NCBI RefSeq assembly: GCF_000269605.1
Contig: NZ_AKCI01000001.1
Coordinates: 186,001 to 250,000, forward strand
Source: Scardovia wiggsiae F0424
Lineage (GTDB): Bacteria; Actinomycetota; Actinomycetes; Actinomycetales; Bifidobacteriaceae
DNA length: 64,000 nucleotides
Direction of reading: 5' to 3'
Shown: positions 8,931 through 17,515 of the stretch, piece by piece
Layout of the letters: each line of letters opens with the position of its first letter
Numbering within the stretch: position 1 is the first letter of the stretch
The notes under the pieces: model-generated
What the model was told of the DNA's origin: nothing
Seen by the model: the letters and a program-made list of their open reading frames with translations, nothing else
Databases searched by the model: none
Program-made: the position numbers and the translations under genes

Positions 8931-10841
8931 TCAGCGGCTCATCCCGTCTTCAGCAGAGCGCTTCCCCTGACGGGTATCCTCACCGTCTGCCGGGCTCTCC
9001 TGCATATGCTGGGCGATAAAGGTTTCTGTGGCAATGCCGTCAGGGCTGTCATCTATCTGGAAAATGCCGCCGCTACTGTCGGCGGTATTGCTGTTACCGG
9101 TATCGTCGTTGCCGGCAACGGTACTGCTGTCGCCAGTAGCTTTGATAGCATCGTTAGCGGTATCAGGCTCTTGTACGGAAGCTTCCTGCAGAAGCCGTGC
9201 ATTAAAGATCTCCTGTTCCCCGGTGTCGTCAGGGTCCCGCGGCGCACTATGATTTTCAAGGCCTTCCTGGATCTTGCCAATATGCGGTATAGCTGCTGTT
9301 TCTTCATCATCTGCTGAGGAGGAAAACAGCTGTTCCACGTGGCCATTCCCGCCGTCGGCTGCAGGCGTATCATCCGACGTGGTGAAACGGAAGCCCTGTG
9401 AATCTTCAGGTATCGAATTCCACGCAACCTGGTGGTGCTGCAGGCCTTTAGGCGCAGGAGGCTGCCCGTTTCTATTCCCATCTCTGCCCAAAGTGATTGA
9501 GCTGTGCGGAGTGCCGCGTGAAGGTGAAGCGGACAGCCCTGCTGCTGTGCTGTCGCTGCTGTCATCGGCGAGAGGGCTTTCGGAGCCCCTGCCGCCATCC
9601 CCGGGATCAAAGCTGCTGCCGGCGGGGGTGCGTATCCCTGAATCTGCAACAAAGCGGGAGTATCCGTGCCGGCTGGAAGCCTCCGGAAGAGGGCTTTCCT
9701 TGCCAAGGCGGGTATCTTCCTGCATGGGCGCACTGCCGCGGTCAGGGCTGGATCCCTTGTCTGAAGGACCGTGCGGGGCTCCTGGATTGGTACGGTGAGG
9801 CTGGCTGCGTGCCCCTGCTTTCACTCCTGACGAGCTGAGCAGGTCGCCTACGGTGAGGGTAGAAGGGTCTGCGGATGGGGAAGAACCTGAAGGGTTGAGC
9901 AGGGATATCTCATGCGCCAGAGATTCCACCTGGGACTTGAAGCGCATGATTTTCTGGGTATCTGCGCGTTCCAGGGCCCTGATAAAATCGCCTACCTGGG
10001 ACATCTGTACCCACAGTCCGGCACGCAGCATGATCATATCATCCATACGCTTGCCCATGATGCGCGCGTATGCTGCGATTACGGAATTGCGGCGCGTGGG
10101 GTCAAGCTCAGTAAATATCCATGCCAGATCCCGTGCGGGATCGTTGATCTGCATATCCTCCCAGTGGCGGATGCCTGAAACGCCTGTACTGGTAAAAAGG
10201 ATATCCCCGTCGCTGAAACCCCCGTGGACCGGGCAGGAGCGGAAATTCCACAGGTTCTCATTGGAAATGATCGAAGTCCAGTTTTTAAGGATCTCCCCGG
10301 GGATATGCCCTGCTGCCTTCAGGCTGGTGATCCACTGTTCGAGCTGCTGATGTATCTGCGCAGAGGCATGGGCAGGGTAGTGGGCATTAACAATAAATTT
10401 CCCGCGCAGGCGGTGTATTGCGCCAATTGAAGTGCCGGCTGCCGCGCACTGGGCCTCAGTCAGGCCTGACAGCTGAAAAGCATCACCGTTGATATGCGGT
10501 GTAATAAGGACGGCTGTATTCCCGGTGGCATCGGTAGGGTCGTCCCCCGGAACGAAGACTTTCAGCTGGTCAAGCTGGAAGCCGAGCGCTGACGGTTCGT
10601 GGGTATTGTCAAGCACATAAGCAGCCCGTGCCCGGGCTTTGAGGCGCTCTTTGCCGTCAGCTGTGTCGCAGATGCTGGCGTCATACTCCTCGCCTGCCGT
10701 ATCGGCCACAACAGCAGTTGTAATATCGTCTTTATCGCCGCTTAAGACGAACTGTTCTGAGCGGCGTGTTGTTGCCACAGTCAATGTGGGCATAGCAGCG
10801 GATGCAAGTGCTGCAATTTCGAAGCTGGAACGTTGGCTCAC
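8931..10841 (-). CDS. APH-like (aminoglycoside/macrolide phosphotransferase-fold) protein with long disordered tail
   Basis: A 636-residue protein. Residues about 20-320 resemble the phosphotransferase (APH) kinase-like fold: VHGGFSDGDILF (205-216) occupies the catalytic-loop position and NDPARDLAWIF (233-243) resembles the following metal/acceptor segment. The expected HGD reads HGG, so the catalytic Asp is missing and activity is doubtful. From about residue 320 the sequence is Ser/Asp/Gly/Pro-rich and probably disordered. It is divergent from the UvrD-like helicase gene. In actinobacteria similar proteins neighbour UvrD2, but their role is unknown. A resistance function should not be inferred. 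Confidence 0.65.
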   Translation of the reverse strand: MSQRSSFEIAALASAAMPTLTVATTRRSEQFVLSGDKDDITTAVVADTAGEEYDASICDTADGKERLKARARAAYVLDNTHEPSALGFQLDQLKVFVPGDDPTDATGNTAVLITPHINGDAFQLSGLTEAQCAAAGTSIGAIHRLRGKFIVNAHYPAHASAQIHQQLEQWITSLKAAGHIPGEILKNWTSIISNENLWNFRSCPVHGGFSDGDILFTSTGVSGIRHWEDMQINDPARDLAWIFTELDPTRRNSVIAAYARIMGKRMDDMIMLRAGLWVQMSQVGDFIRALERADTQKIMRFKSQVESLAHEISLLNPSGSSPSADPSTLTVGDLLSSSGVKAGARSQPHRTNPGAPHGPSDKGSSPDRGSAPMQEDTRLGKESPLPEASSRHGYSRFVADSGIRTPAGSSFDPGDGGRGSESPLADDSSDSTAAGLSASPSRGTPHSSITLGRDGNRNGQPPAPKGLQHHQVAWNSIPEDSQGFRFTTSDDTPAADGGNGHVEQLFSSSADDEETAAIPHIGKIQEGLENHSAPRDPDDTGEQEIFNARLLQEASVQEPDTANDAIKATGDSSTVAGNDDTGNSNTADSSGGIFQIDDSPDGIATETFIAQHMQESPADGEDTRQGKRSAEDGMSR

Positions 10842-10950
10842 ACTTTAACCTTAATACATGGGGGATACTCGGATGAAGTTACCTGAATGTGGATCACTGT
10901 GGATAACATACCCCATTTTATTACGTCCTTATGTCTGTCACAATGGAACT

Positions 10951-12441
10951 ATGAAAAACGATATCCTGGCTGGCCTTGATGAGATGCAGAGGTCTGCTGC
11001 GCTCGCGTCCGAGGGGCCGGTGCGTATCATAGCCGGTGCCGGGGCGGGGAAAACGCGCACGATCATGCGCCGCATAGCGTATGCATGCGAAAGCAGCCGG
11101 GGAAGCATGCAGTGGGATCCCAAGAAAGTGCTTGCTGTTACGTTTTCCACAAAAGCTGCCCAGGAAATGCAGGGAAGGCTGGCACAGCTTGGGGTGCAGG
11201 GGGTGCATGCTGCTACTTTCCATTCGGCTGCTTTGCGGCAGCTGCGAAGTGTGTGGCACAGCCTGAGCGATTCCCCCTTCCCGCAGGTCTGTGAGAATAC
11301 CAAGGACCTTGTGTTCAGGGCGCTTGCCCGTGCCACCGGCACTGATGTTTACCAGGATATAGAGGTCAGTGACGCTCAGGCGGAAATAGACTGGGCAAAG
11401 GTAAGTATGGTTGCGCCGTCTGATTACGGTTCGGCATGCCAGGTATCAGGCCGGACTCCGCCACTGGGGCTGGATCCGCCTGTTATGAAACGGGTTATGG
11501 AGTGCTACGAAGAGGAGAAGGCTTTCCGCAATGAGATCGATTTTAACGATATCCTGCTTATGCTGTGCCATATCCTCGATGAAGATGCTGAGCAGGCGCG
11601 CACAGTACGCGGCGGTATCGGGTGGCTGACAGTCGATGAATACCAGGACGTTTCGCCTCTGCAGCATCGGCTGACGGAGCTGTGGCTTGGTGATAACCGT
11701 AATATCTGTGTGGTGGGGGACCCGGCACAGACGATCTATTCGTTTGCCGGCGCAACCAGTTACTATCTTACGGGTTTCGCCCGGGAATTCGGCGGCCTGG
11801 CCGCTGACATCGAACTTGCCACAGACTACAGGTCTACTCAGAATATTGTAAAAGAGGCCAATAAGATACTTAAGCATTCTCCAATGCGTGATACTTACCT
11901 GCAGCTGGCTTCTGCGCGGGAAACAGGCAAGCGTGTTTCCCGGCGTGTGTATGGGGACGACCGCGATGAAGCCCGCGGGATCGTCAGCAAGATCAAGGAC
12001 CGGATAAGCCATGGGGTGCGGGCAGAAGATATTGCCGTGCTTATGCGTATCAACAGCCAGGGAATCCTGCTTGCGCGCCTCCTTAACGAGGAAAAGATAG
12101 CGTACCGTGTGCGTACAGAATCCGGATGGACAAGCAATGCTTCCCATGACTCCCTTATGAACTCTGACGGCACAGTAGGGCAGGTGAGCCTGTCGACCAT
12201 CCATGCTGCCAAAGGGCTTGAGTGGAAACATGTGTTTATTATGGGATGCAGCGAAGGGCTGATCCCTTTTTCGTCAAACCAGGAAGATGGGAACCTTGAA
12301 GAAGAACGCCGGCTCCTCTATGTGGGCATTACCCGTGCAGAAGATGAGCTGGAAATATCTTATGCACGTGCTGTCCATAAAGATGATGTTGCTGCGTCAC
12401 GGTACAGCGCTGAGCGGCGGCCCAGCCGGTTCCTGACGTGA
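10951..12441 (+). CDS. UvrD/PcrA-type SF1 DNA helicase, UvrD2-like, short form
   Basis: A 496-residue superfamily 1A helicase. Motifs in order: IAGAGAGKT (Walker A), VTFSTKAAQEM (Ia), DEYQDVSPLQ (Walker B/II), GDPAQTIYSFAGA (III), LMRINSQG (IV), LSTIHAAKGLEWKHVF (V) and LLYVGITRAEDEL (VI). It ends soon after motif VI, so the C-terminal HRDC-type extension of mycobacterial UvrD2 is absent. I chose ATG 10951 because conserved sequence begins there; an in-frame ATG at 10858 adds an unconvincing 31 residues. Likely role is 3'-5' unwinding in repair. Confidence 0.85.
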   Translation: MKNDILAGLDEMQRSAALASEGPVRIIAGAGAGKTRTIMRRIAYACESSRGSMQWDPKKVLAVTFSTKAAQEMQGRLAQLGVQGVHAATFHSAALRQLRSVWHSLSDSPFPQVCENTKDLVFRALARATGTDVYQDIEVSDAQAEIDWAKVSMVAPSDYGSACQVSGRTPPLGLDPPVMKRVMECYEEEKAFRNEIDFNDILLMLCHILDEDAEQARTVRGGIGWLTVDEYQDVSPLQHRLTELWLGDNRNICVVGDPAQTIYSFAGATSYYLTGFAREFGGLAADIELATDYRSTQNIVKEANKILKHSPMRDTYLQLASARETGKRVSRRVYGDDRDEARGIVSKIKDRISHGVRAEDIAVLMRINSQGILLARLLNEEKIAYRVRTESGWTSNASHDSLMNSDGTVGQVSLSTIHAAKGLEWKHVFIMGCSEGLIPFSSNQEDGNLEEERRLLYVGITRAEDELEISYARAVHKDDVAASRYSAERRPSRFLT

Positions 12442-12449
12442 ATGGGCCT

Positions 12450-12495
12450 GCACAGGCACACGAACAGGTATGAAATGGTCCCTCCTGGCCTGTGC
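12450..12495. terminator. Possible terminator stem between convergent genes
   Basis: GCACAGGC (12450-12457) pairs with GCCTGTGC (12488-12495) between the convergent helicase and Zincin_2 genes. There is no good U tract, so this is only a candidate. Confidence 0.3.
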
Positions 12496-12524
12496 CGGCT
12501 GTTCCGATGGGAGGCTATCCCTTC

Positions 12525-14513
12525 TTACCCCTGTGTACTGTCAGGACTGGAGGCGGGACCCTGTGTTCCAGATCCGTGAGGATTGCCGGGATCAGTAGAG
12601 CTGCCAGGGCCGCTGGAACCGCTGGGATCATCAGGGCCATTAGGGTCGTCAGGCTCACCGGAATTGTCAAGATCGCCGGAACCACCGGAACTGCTGGAAC
12701 CATCAGGCCCATCCTTTTCAGAGCCGCTGCCTTCACTGTCAAGAAGCTGTTCAAGCTCCTTATCCCAGTCGATCGGCCCGTTCAGATCTATCTGCCCCAG
12801 GCCTTTATCCCCTGGACCTTTATCCTTCGGGCCTTCATTCCCCAGACCCCCATCCGGGTATTCCGTGTATGGGATACCATTATCCCCTTCTTTATCCGGC
12901 AGAGCTATCCCTTCCTGAGAAGCAGGGGGATCCTGGCTGTCCCGTGCCGGGCTGGATGTATTCGGTGAACCGGGACTATCAGGCTCAGGCGCTGCAGAGT
13001 TGCTATCCGGGGAAGGGCGGCCGGCGCCCCTGCCGGACCCTGTATCAGCATCATCTGCGGTGCCGGCAGTGTTATCCTGCGCATCCAATGTGTTCGATGT
13101 ATCCGGCGTGTCAGAAGGGCTGCTGTCCAAAAGTTCCATAAGGTCATCATTGAATTTCTTCGAATCTGCCGATGACTTCTCAGATAAAGCTGCAAGGGCG
13201 TCGTCAGGCATCGTCGGCAGCATATCCGGATGCGACCAGTGCCTGTCCCTTCCTGATGCCTCTTCTGCCAGCGTGATGGTTTCCCAGAGCTCTGCGGCCT
13301 CGCGCATCTTTTTAGGCCGCAGCTCAAGCCCCAGCAGGGTCTCAAACGTTTCCTGGGACGGCCCTCCGGCGGCGCGTTCGCGGCGCTGCATTTCGCGCAG
13401 CTGGTCAATATGGGGGATATGCGCCATTCCTGCACGCCAGACGATGCAATCCACCCACCCTTCAACAAATGCGAGGAGATTCTCAAGGCTATGCAGGGCC
13501 TCGCGCTGTTCGGGAGTATCGCTCATGCCAACTTTGCTCAGATCCACTGCGCCTGCGATAGAATCAGGGTTGACCTCCTGTACCTCACGCAGCTGCTCTT
13601 CCATAGCATCCAGATCAATGGTGATACCGCGTGCATACTTGTCGATCAGTGCATCGAACTGCGGCATCAGCCATGGGACGTTGGCGAACAGGCGGGCGTG
13701 GGCTTCTTCAACAAGCGCAAGGTAGGCCAGGACTTCGTTATAGCTGAGCTTAAGTTCGTCAGCGTATCTCTCAATATTTTCAGGAATGAGGGTCCCGGCA
13801 GGATTATCGAGGAGCGCGATCCCCTGGTCGAAGCCTCCGCAGATATTGCGCGCCAGCCGTCCGCCTGCCTGCCCTATCTGCATTGCATATGATGTATTGC
13901 CTAAAATAGTAATCAGCTTGCCCGGATCTTTGAGGTCATCAGGAAGCGGCATAGGGACAGGTCCGGCGAAAACCCCTGCGATCTGCCCGTCTATCTCGCC
14001 ACCCAGCCGTTCGGAAAATACTGCAGCCATAGCCTTATTCATAGATTCGGCAACAGGGGCGGCAAAGTGAGTCCATTTAGGCATGGCTTTGCCTACCCAT
14101 TCATCGCATGTGAGGACATCCAGGGTGCCCTCAGGCGGGTCAAAATCCGTGACAGAATCCAGCCACAGGTTTGCTTCCGACGCCGCAGACCTTACCTGCT
14201 GGCCGGAAACCGCACTGATCACATGGATTTTTTCGTTTTCCCGGGCGGTATTGTGCGCAATAGATGTCGCCAGTTTAATGTTGATCGGACCGCTGTTGAG
14301 CAGCTGGTTTATATCCTGCGCGGATCCCAGGCCGCTCGTACTGAACGCATCCATAAGGGAATGGACCTCCTTGGGATCGGGCAGGCCTCCAGGGGTATTG
14401 ATGATCTGCTCGCGGATCTCAGGGGGCAGCTGGGAAAGCTGCTGCCACGCCATCTCGCCCTGATAGGGGCCGAAGGAGTCGATCATCCATTGGTGCAGTT
14501 CATCTTCTGACAT
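12525..14513 (-). CDS. Zincin_2 (DUF2342) family protein, zinc-ligand motif altered
   Basis: A 662-residue protein. The N-terminal 450 residues match the actinobacterial DUF2342/Zincin_2 family (annotated as zinc-dependent metalloprotease or F420-biosynthesis-associated). At the expected HExxH site it reads VEEAH (268-272), losing the first histidine. EGW (351-353), which usually supplies the third ligand, is kept. Residues from about 450 are a Gly/Pro/Asp/Ser-rich low-complexity tail of 200 residues. AAGGAA precedes the ATG. It is adjacent to the helicase and Lon-like genes, as in other actinobacteria. Whether it is an active peptidase is open. Confidence 0.75.
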   Translation of the reverse strand: MSEDELHQWMIDSFGPYQGEMAWQQLSQLPPEIREQIINTPGGLPDPKEVHSLMDAFSTSGLGSAQDINQLLNSGPINIKLATSIAHNTARENEKIHVISAVSGQQVRSAASEANLWLDSVTDFDPPEGTLDVLTCDEWVGKAMPKWTHFAAPVAESMNKAMAAVFSERLGGEIDGQIAGVFAGPVPMPLPDDLKDPGKLITILGNTSYAMQIGQAGGRLARNICGGFDQGIALLDNPAGTLIPENIERYADELKLSYNEVLAYLALVEEAHARLFANVPWLMPQFDALIDKYARGITIDLDAMEEQLREVQEVNPDSIAGAVDLSKVGMSDTPEQREALHSLENLLAFVEGWVDCIVWRAGMAHIPHIDQLREMQRRERAAGGPSQETFETLLGLELRPKKMREAAELWETITLAEEASGRDRHWSHPDMLPTMPDDALAALSEKSSADSKKFNDDLMELLDSSPSDTPDTSNTLDAQDNTAGTADDADTGSGRGAGRPSPDSNSAAPEPDSPGSPNTSSPARDSQDPPASQEGIALPDKEGDNGIPYTEYPDGGLGNEGPKDKGPGDKGLGQIDLNGPIDWDKELEQLLDSEGSGSEKDGPDGSSSSGGSGDLDNSGEPDDPNGPDDPSGSSGPGSSTDPGNPHGSGTQGPASSPDSTQG

Positions 14514-14780
14514 GACATCCGTTCCTTAGCTAGTGTTATTCCGTTGCCGTTATCTCCGTAGGATCAGGGTCTTTGAGCGTCCGCAATATCTGTAAAGCTG
14601 CCTGCCGGACAGATATTACCGGACCTGTACCATTTGGCATCTGTGTATCAGACCGCCACTTTACCCTATTATCCTAAATCTTGAGTCTAAGTGTATCAAC
14701 TTTTAAGAATATTTTTTATTCCTGAGAATAATCTGGACAATCCAGCCAATATAGCTGTTTCAGCTTTCGGGATATCCGGA

Positions 14781-14786
14781 TATACT
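14781..14786 (+). promoter_or_regulatory. Possible -10 element for the Lon-like gene
   Basis: TATACT lies nine bases before ATG 14796 and abuts an alternative ATG at 14787. No clear -35 is seen and no proper Shine-Dalgarno fits either start, so a leaderless transcript is plausible. Confidence 0.35.
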
Positions 14787-14795
14787 ATGGGGGAT

Positions 14796-15677
14796 ATGAC
14801 AGATCAAACAGAAACAGACAGATCCCGGGCACCGCAGGCCCATCCTGCCGTTCCGCACGCGCCTCGTCATTTTGCTCCCCGATGGCGTTACTATATCGGC
14901 ATGGTCACAGTGCTGGCCTGTATGGCTCTCCTGTTCCTGCCCTGTTCTGCTTACACCATTGAATTCCCGGGACCGACAGGCAATGTCCTTGGGAAAGTAT
15001 CCAAGGCTAAAAATGCTAAAGATATGATTTCCATATCAGGCGGCAAAACCTACCGGAGCAAAGGGAAACTCCTCCTGACAACGGTCAGTGCTACAGGCGT
15101 CCCGGGGTATCCGGCAACGAATGCGCAGGTCTTGTGGGCGTGGTTCTCCAGGCATACTATCGTTGTCCCGCAGGAAGTTGAGTATCCTGCCAATCAGACG
15201 CCGGAAGAGTATCGGAAAGAATCCAGCGAGCAGATGGATCAGGCTCAGGATTCCGCCCAGAATCAGGCCCTATCTTTCCTGAGAAAAAGAGGTGTGGACG
15301 TTTCAGGCCTGAAGGTCACAATGAATGTTGATAATATTGGCGGCCCTTCGGCCGGGATGATGTATACGCTCGGCGCCATTTCGAAGCTGACCCCCGAAGA
15401 TGAGACTGGCGGCAAGGTCATTGCCGGTACGGGGACTATGGAAAAGGACGGCACGATAGGCGCTATTGGCGGGATACAGCTGAAAATGGTCGGCGCCTTG
15501 CGCGATGGTGCTGCATGGTTTATAGCCCCCAAAAGCAATTGCCGGCAGGTTGTCGGCAATGTCCCCCAAGGGCTGAGAGTGGTCGCGGTCTCTAACCTTG
15601 AAGAAGCGTACAAGGCGCTTGTGGCTATTGGTTCAGGCAAAGGCGGTTCGCTTGAGACGTGCCAGGCGGCAAAGTGA
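14796..15677 (+). CDS. YlbL-like membrane-anchored Lon-type serine protease lacking an obvious PDZ
   Basis: About 293 residues. After a short cytoplasmic part comes one transmembrane helix (WRYYIGMVTVLACMALLFL) and an extracellular region, then the C-terminal S16 (Lon) domain. The catalytic serine is in NIGGPSAGMMYTLG and the lysine in IGGIQLKMVGA. In YlbL proteins a PDZ domain precedes the Lon domain; here the chain passes straight from an Ala/Gln-rich helix to the protease domain, so PDZ appears absent. Starts at 14691, 14787 and 14796 are all possible. Actinobacterial relatives sit beside the Zincin_2 gene, as here. Confidence 0.8.
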   Translation: MTDQTETDRSRAPQAHPAVPHAPRHFAPRWRYYIGMVTVLACMALLFLPCSAYTIEFPGPTGNVLGKVSKAKNAKDMISISGGKTYRSKGKLLLTTVSATGVPGYPATNAQVLWAWFSRHTIVVPQEVEYPANQTPEEYRKESSEQMDQAQDSAQNQALSFLRKRGVDVSGLKVTMNVDNIGGPSAGMMYTLGAISKLTPEDETGGKVIAGTGTMEKDGTIGAIGGIQLKMVGALRDGAAWFIAPKSNCRQVVGNVPQGLRVVAVSNLEEAYKALVAIGSGKGGSLETCQAAK

Positions 15678-15741
15678 CGGAAGGGGCGGGATATATGCCC
15701 GTCCTCAGGCCATTTTCCATTATTTCTGATATGCTGAGCCT

Positions 15742-16164
15742 GTGTCCAATACAACTAACACCGATAACGCTGCAAGTGAATTAGGATTCCAGCCGGGGGA
15801 TATTGTCCAGGAATGGCTGTGGGATGATGATGTTGACGGCCATATCCGTGATTCTATTGAGGCTCTGACAGGAGAAGACCTCGTTGATGAGGAGTATGAT
15901 TCGGCCGTTGACGGCGTCATCGTGTGGTGGCGTGACGGTGATGAAGAGGACGAGCTCTCCGATACGATCATGGATGCGGGCGGGCTGATTGCTGGTGACG
16001 GGCTATTTTGGATCATCACACCTAAGCCGGGACGTGAGGGTGCTACCAGCGCTAATACAGTCCAGAACGCAGCCAAGACTGCCGGGATGAATGCGGGGAC
16101 ACCAGTCACGCTGAGCCCTGACTGGAACGGTATCCAGCTTCGGGCATTTGGCCGAGGGCGGTAG
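15742..16164 (+). CDS. DUF3052 family protein
   Basis: A 140-residue acidic protein starting at a GTG. LGFQPGDIVQEWLWDDDVD and VDGVIVWWRDGDEEDELSD are typical of actinobacterial DUF3052; function unknown. TATGCT at 15730-15735 ends six bases before the GTG and there is no Shine-Dalgarno, so the mRNA is probably leaderless. It marks the last gene before the 2-kb gap. Confidence 0.8.
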   Translation: MSNTTNTDNAASELGFQPGDIVQEWLWDDDVDGHIRDSIEALTGEDLVDEEYDSAVDGVIVWWRDGDEEDELSDTIMDAGGLIAGDGLFWIITPKPGREGATSANTVQNAAKTAGMNAGTPVTLSPDWNGIQLRAFGRGR

Positions 16165-16218
16165 GCATCTTAGCCGGTGGCCGGCAGGTACCTTCGTGTT
16201 CTGTCCCTGTACTTCGTT

Positions 16219-16628
16219 TCTTTTGATCCGTTGGCCCCTCAGCTATTTGGTTTCAGTTCTTTGATCTGTTGATCTTCTAACCCTTTAACTTTTTCATCCT
16301 TCAACCTTTAAAGCTTTTGGTCATTTTGGTTCTTTGATTCTTTAGCCTTTAATCTGTCAACTTTTTGATCTGTTGATCTTCTAATCTTCCACCAGCGCTA
16401 GCATTCTAAGCATCCGCGCTAGCCTTCTAATCCATTAGCCCTTTGCTTCCTTCCCCTGTCAGCTCTCTGATTTTCCAGTCCCCTTAATTTAGCCCTTTGA
16501 TCTGTTGGTCCATTGACCCGTTGATCCATGTAATCGTTTAATCCATCAATCTCTAATCTGTGTTGGTCCATTAACCGTTTAATCCATTGATCCCATTAAC
16601 TTTCTAATTCGTTAACCCTGTTAACCCT
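16219..16628 (+). repeat. Degenerate octamer-periodic array, pyrimidine-rich, consensus about CYNTTRAY
   Basis: The stretch parses into some 40 or more units of mostly 8 bases, such as CTTTTGAT, CCGTTGGC, CTGTTGAT, CCTTTAAC, CCATTGAC, CCGTTGAT, CGTTTAAT, CCATTAAC and CCATTGAT, with occasional 7- or 9-base units. One exact 21-base word occurs at 16260-16280 and 16364-16384. Frequent TAA/TGA words stop most reading frames. It is not a CRISPR: no constant repeat/spacer structure. Role unknown. Confidence 0.6.
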
Positions 16629-16773
16629 GGGGATTTCTTCCCTCTTGTTCACTACCTGACAAAACTGGGGGCGGGGTGCGAGGGAGGGCTGTGTTATGGC
16701 GGATTACGTATGTTGCGCGTGTTGTATCGCGTGTTGTATGCAGCGCGTCTGGCTGCCCTCTATGTGCGGGCCG

Positions 16774-16853
16774 GCTCACCCAACACGAAAATACGAATAC
16801 GGCTTCAGCCTGTATACTCATTTTTCGGAAACATAACTTCAAGTTGGGTGAGC
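16774..16853. repeat. Inverted-repeat element, copy 1
   Basis: GCTCACCCAAC (16774-16784) is perfectly complementary to GTTGGGTGAGC (16843-16853), enclosing 58 bases. The same arm sequence recurs at 17343-17422, but the enclosed sequences differ. No transposase or terminal duplication is evident. It may be a small RNA gene, a protein-binding pair or a mobile-element remnant. Confidence 0.55.
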
Positions 16854-17077
16854 TTCGGCCGTTGACCGCGCAAAACTGTTAAATTGGCATTGCTGTTAAG
16901 GGATTTCGACTATTAAAACATAAACCCGTCAACTAGACACATCGCTAAGGGATCGCGGATTTTAACGGATTGGCAGTAATGTGGATCGTCTACGAGATGA
17001 TTCTCCATAGTACAAGTGGTCCGTATGTTCTCCTCCCTCCAGCAGGGCCGACCCTGAGATTTCCTGAACTCAATCCT

Positions 17078-17128
17078 TCTGATTTGTAATCAGCAGGTCG
17101 ACGGTTCGAATCCGCCGCGGAGCTCCGC
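17078..17128 (+). pseudogene. tRNA 3'-half remnant, anticodon TGT (threonine-like)
   Basis: An anticodon arm TCTGA-TTTGTAA-TCAGC gives anticodon TGT. It is followed by a variable region and a T arm GACGG-TTCGAAT-CCGCC and an acceptor-like GCGGAGC. Nothing upstream supplies a D arm or a 5' acceptor strand to pair with it, so this is not an intact tRNA. Half-tRNA copies commonly mark attachment sites of integrated elements; no integrase gene remains here. Confidence 0.55.
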
Positions 17129-17342
17129 TAATACAACCCAATGTTTTCAGGCGTTGGAGGCGGGTTCGGTCGCCCGACCGATCGGTGGCCGGATTGTTTG
17201 TGCGCTCCAAGTGTGCCCCAAAACAGGTAAATCCCCCACCACAACCGGCTGCTTCGGATAATTGTGGTTCAGCAGGTCGCGCATTTAGATCGTACAGTTG
17301 GCTCACTAGTGTATCCAGCATTGTGCACCCGGCCGGGATACG

Positions 17343-17422
17343 GCTCACCCAACTCAGCGATATGAAATGGTATTTGGCATTGTTCACAGGAAGAGGTATT
17401 TGCTTCTTCGAGTTGGGTGAGC
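17343..17422. repeat. Inverted-repeat element, copy 2
   Basis: GCTCACCCAACTC (17343-17355) pairs perfectly over 13 bp with GAGTTGGGTGAGC (17410-17422), with a 54-base loop. The 11-bp core equals that of copy 1, 570 bp upstream. A partial arm (GGCTCACT) also occurs near 17299. It is followed by a purine-rich tract, not a U tract, so it is not a simple terminator. Confidence 0.55.
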
Positions 17423-17515
17423 AGGATGAGGAGGGGATGAGCGGGATGGGGGGGGGGAGGAGGGGAGAGAAGAAGGAAGGGGTGAGGGAGGATTCGATAA
17501 GTGAGCTGTTTTTCA
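17423..17515 (+). other. Purine-rich tract with a run of ten G
   Basis: The top strand is almost all G and A here, with ten consecutive G at 17448-17457. A second purine-rich stretch spans about 17758-17920. The upstream octamer array is the opposite, pyrimidine-rich. No coding signal. Confidence 0.5.

Noticed and set aside
8931-10841. Antibiotic-resistance phosphotransferase
   Set aside because: The fold resembles APH, but the catalytic Asp is missing and the locus is a conserved core region, not a resistance cassette.
16219-16628. CRISPR array
   Set aside because: Units are about 8 bases and degenerate, with no constant repeats of 24-40 bases, no spacers and no cas genes.
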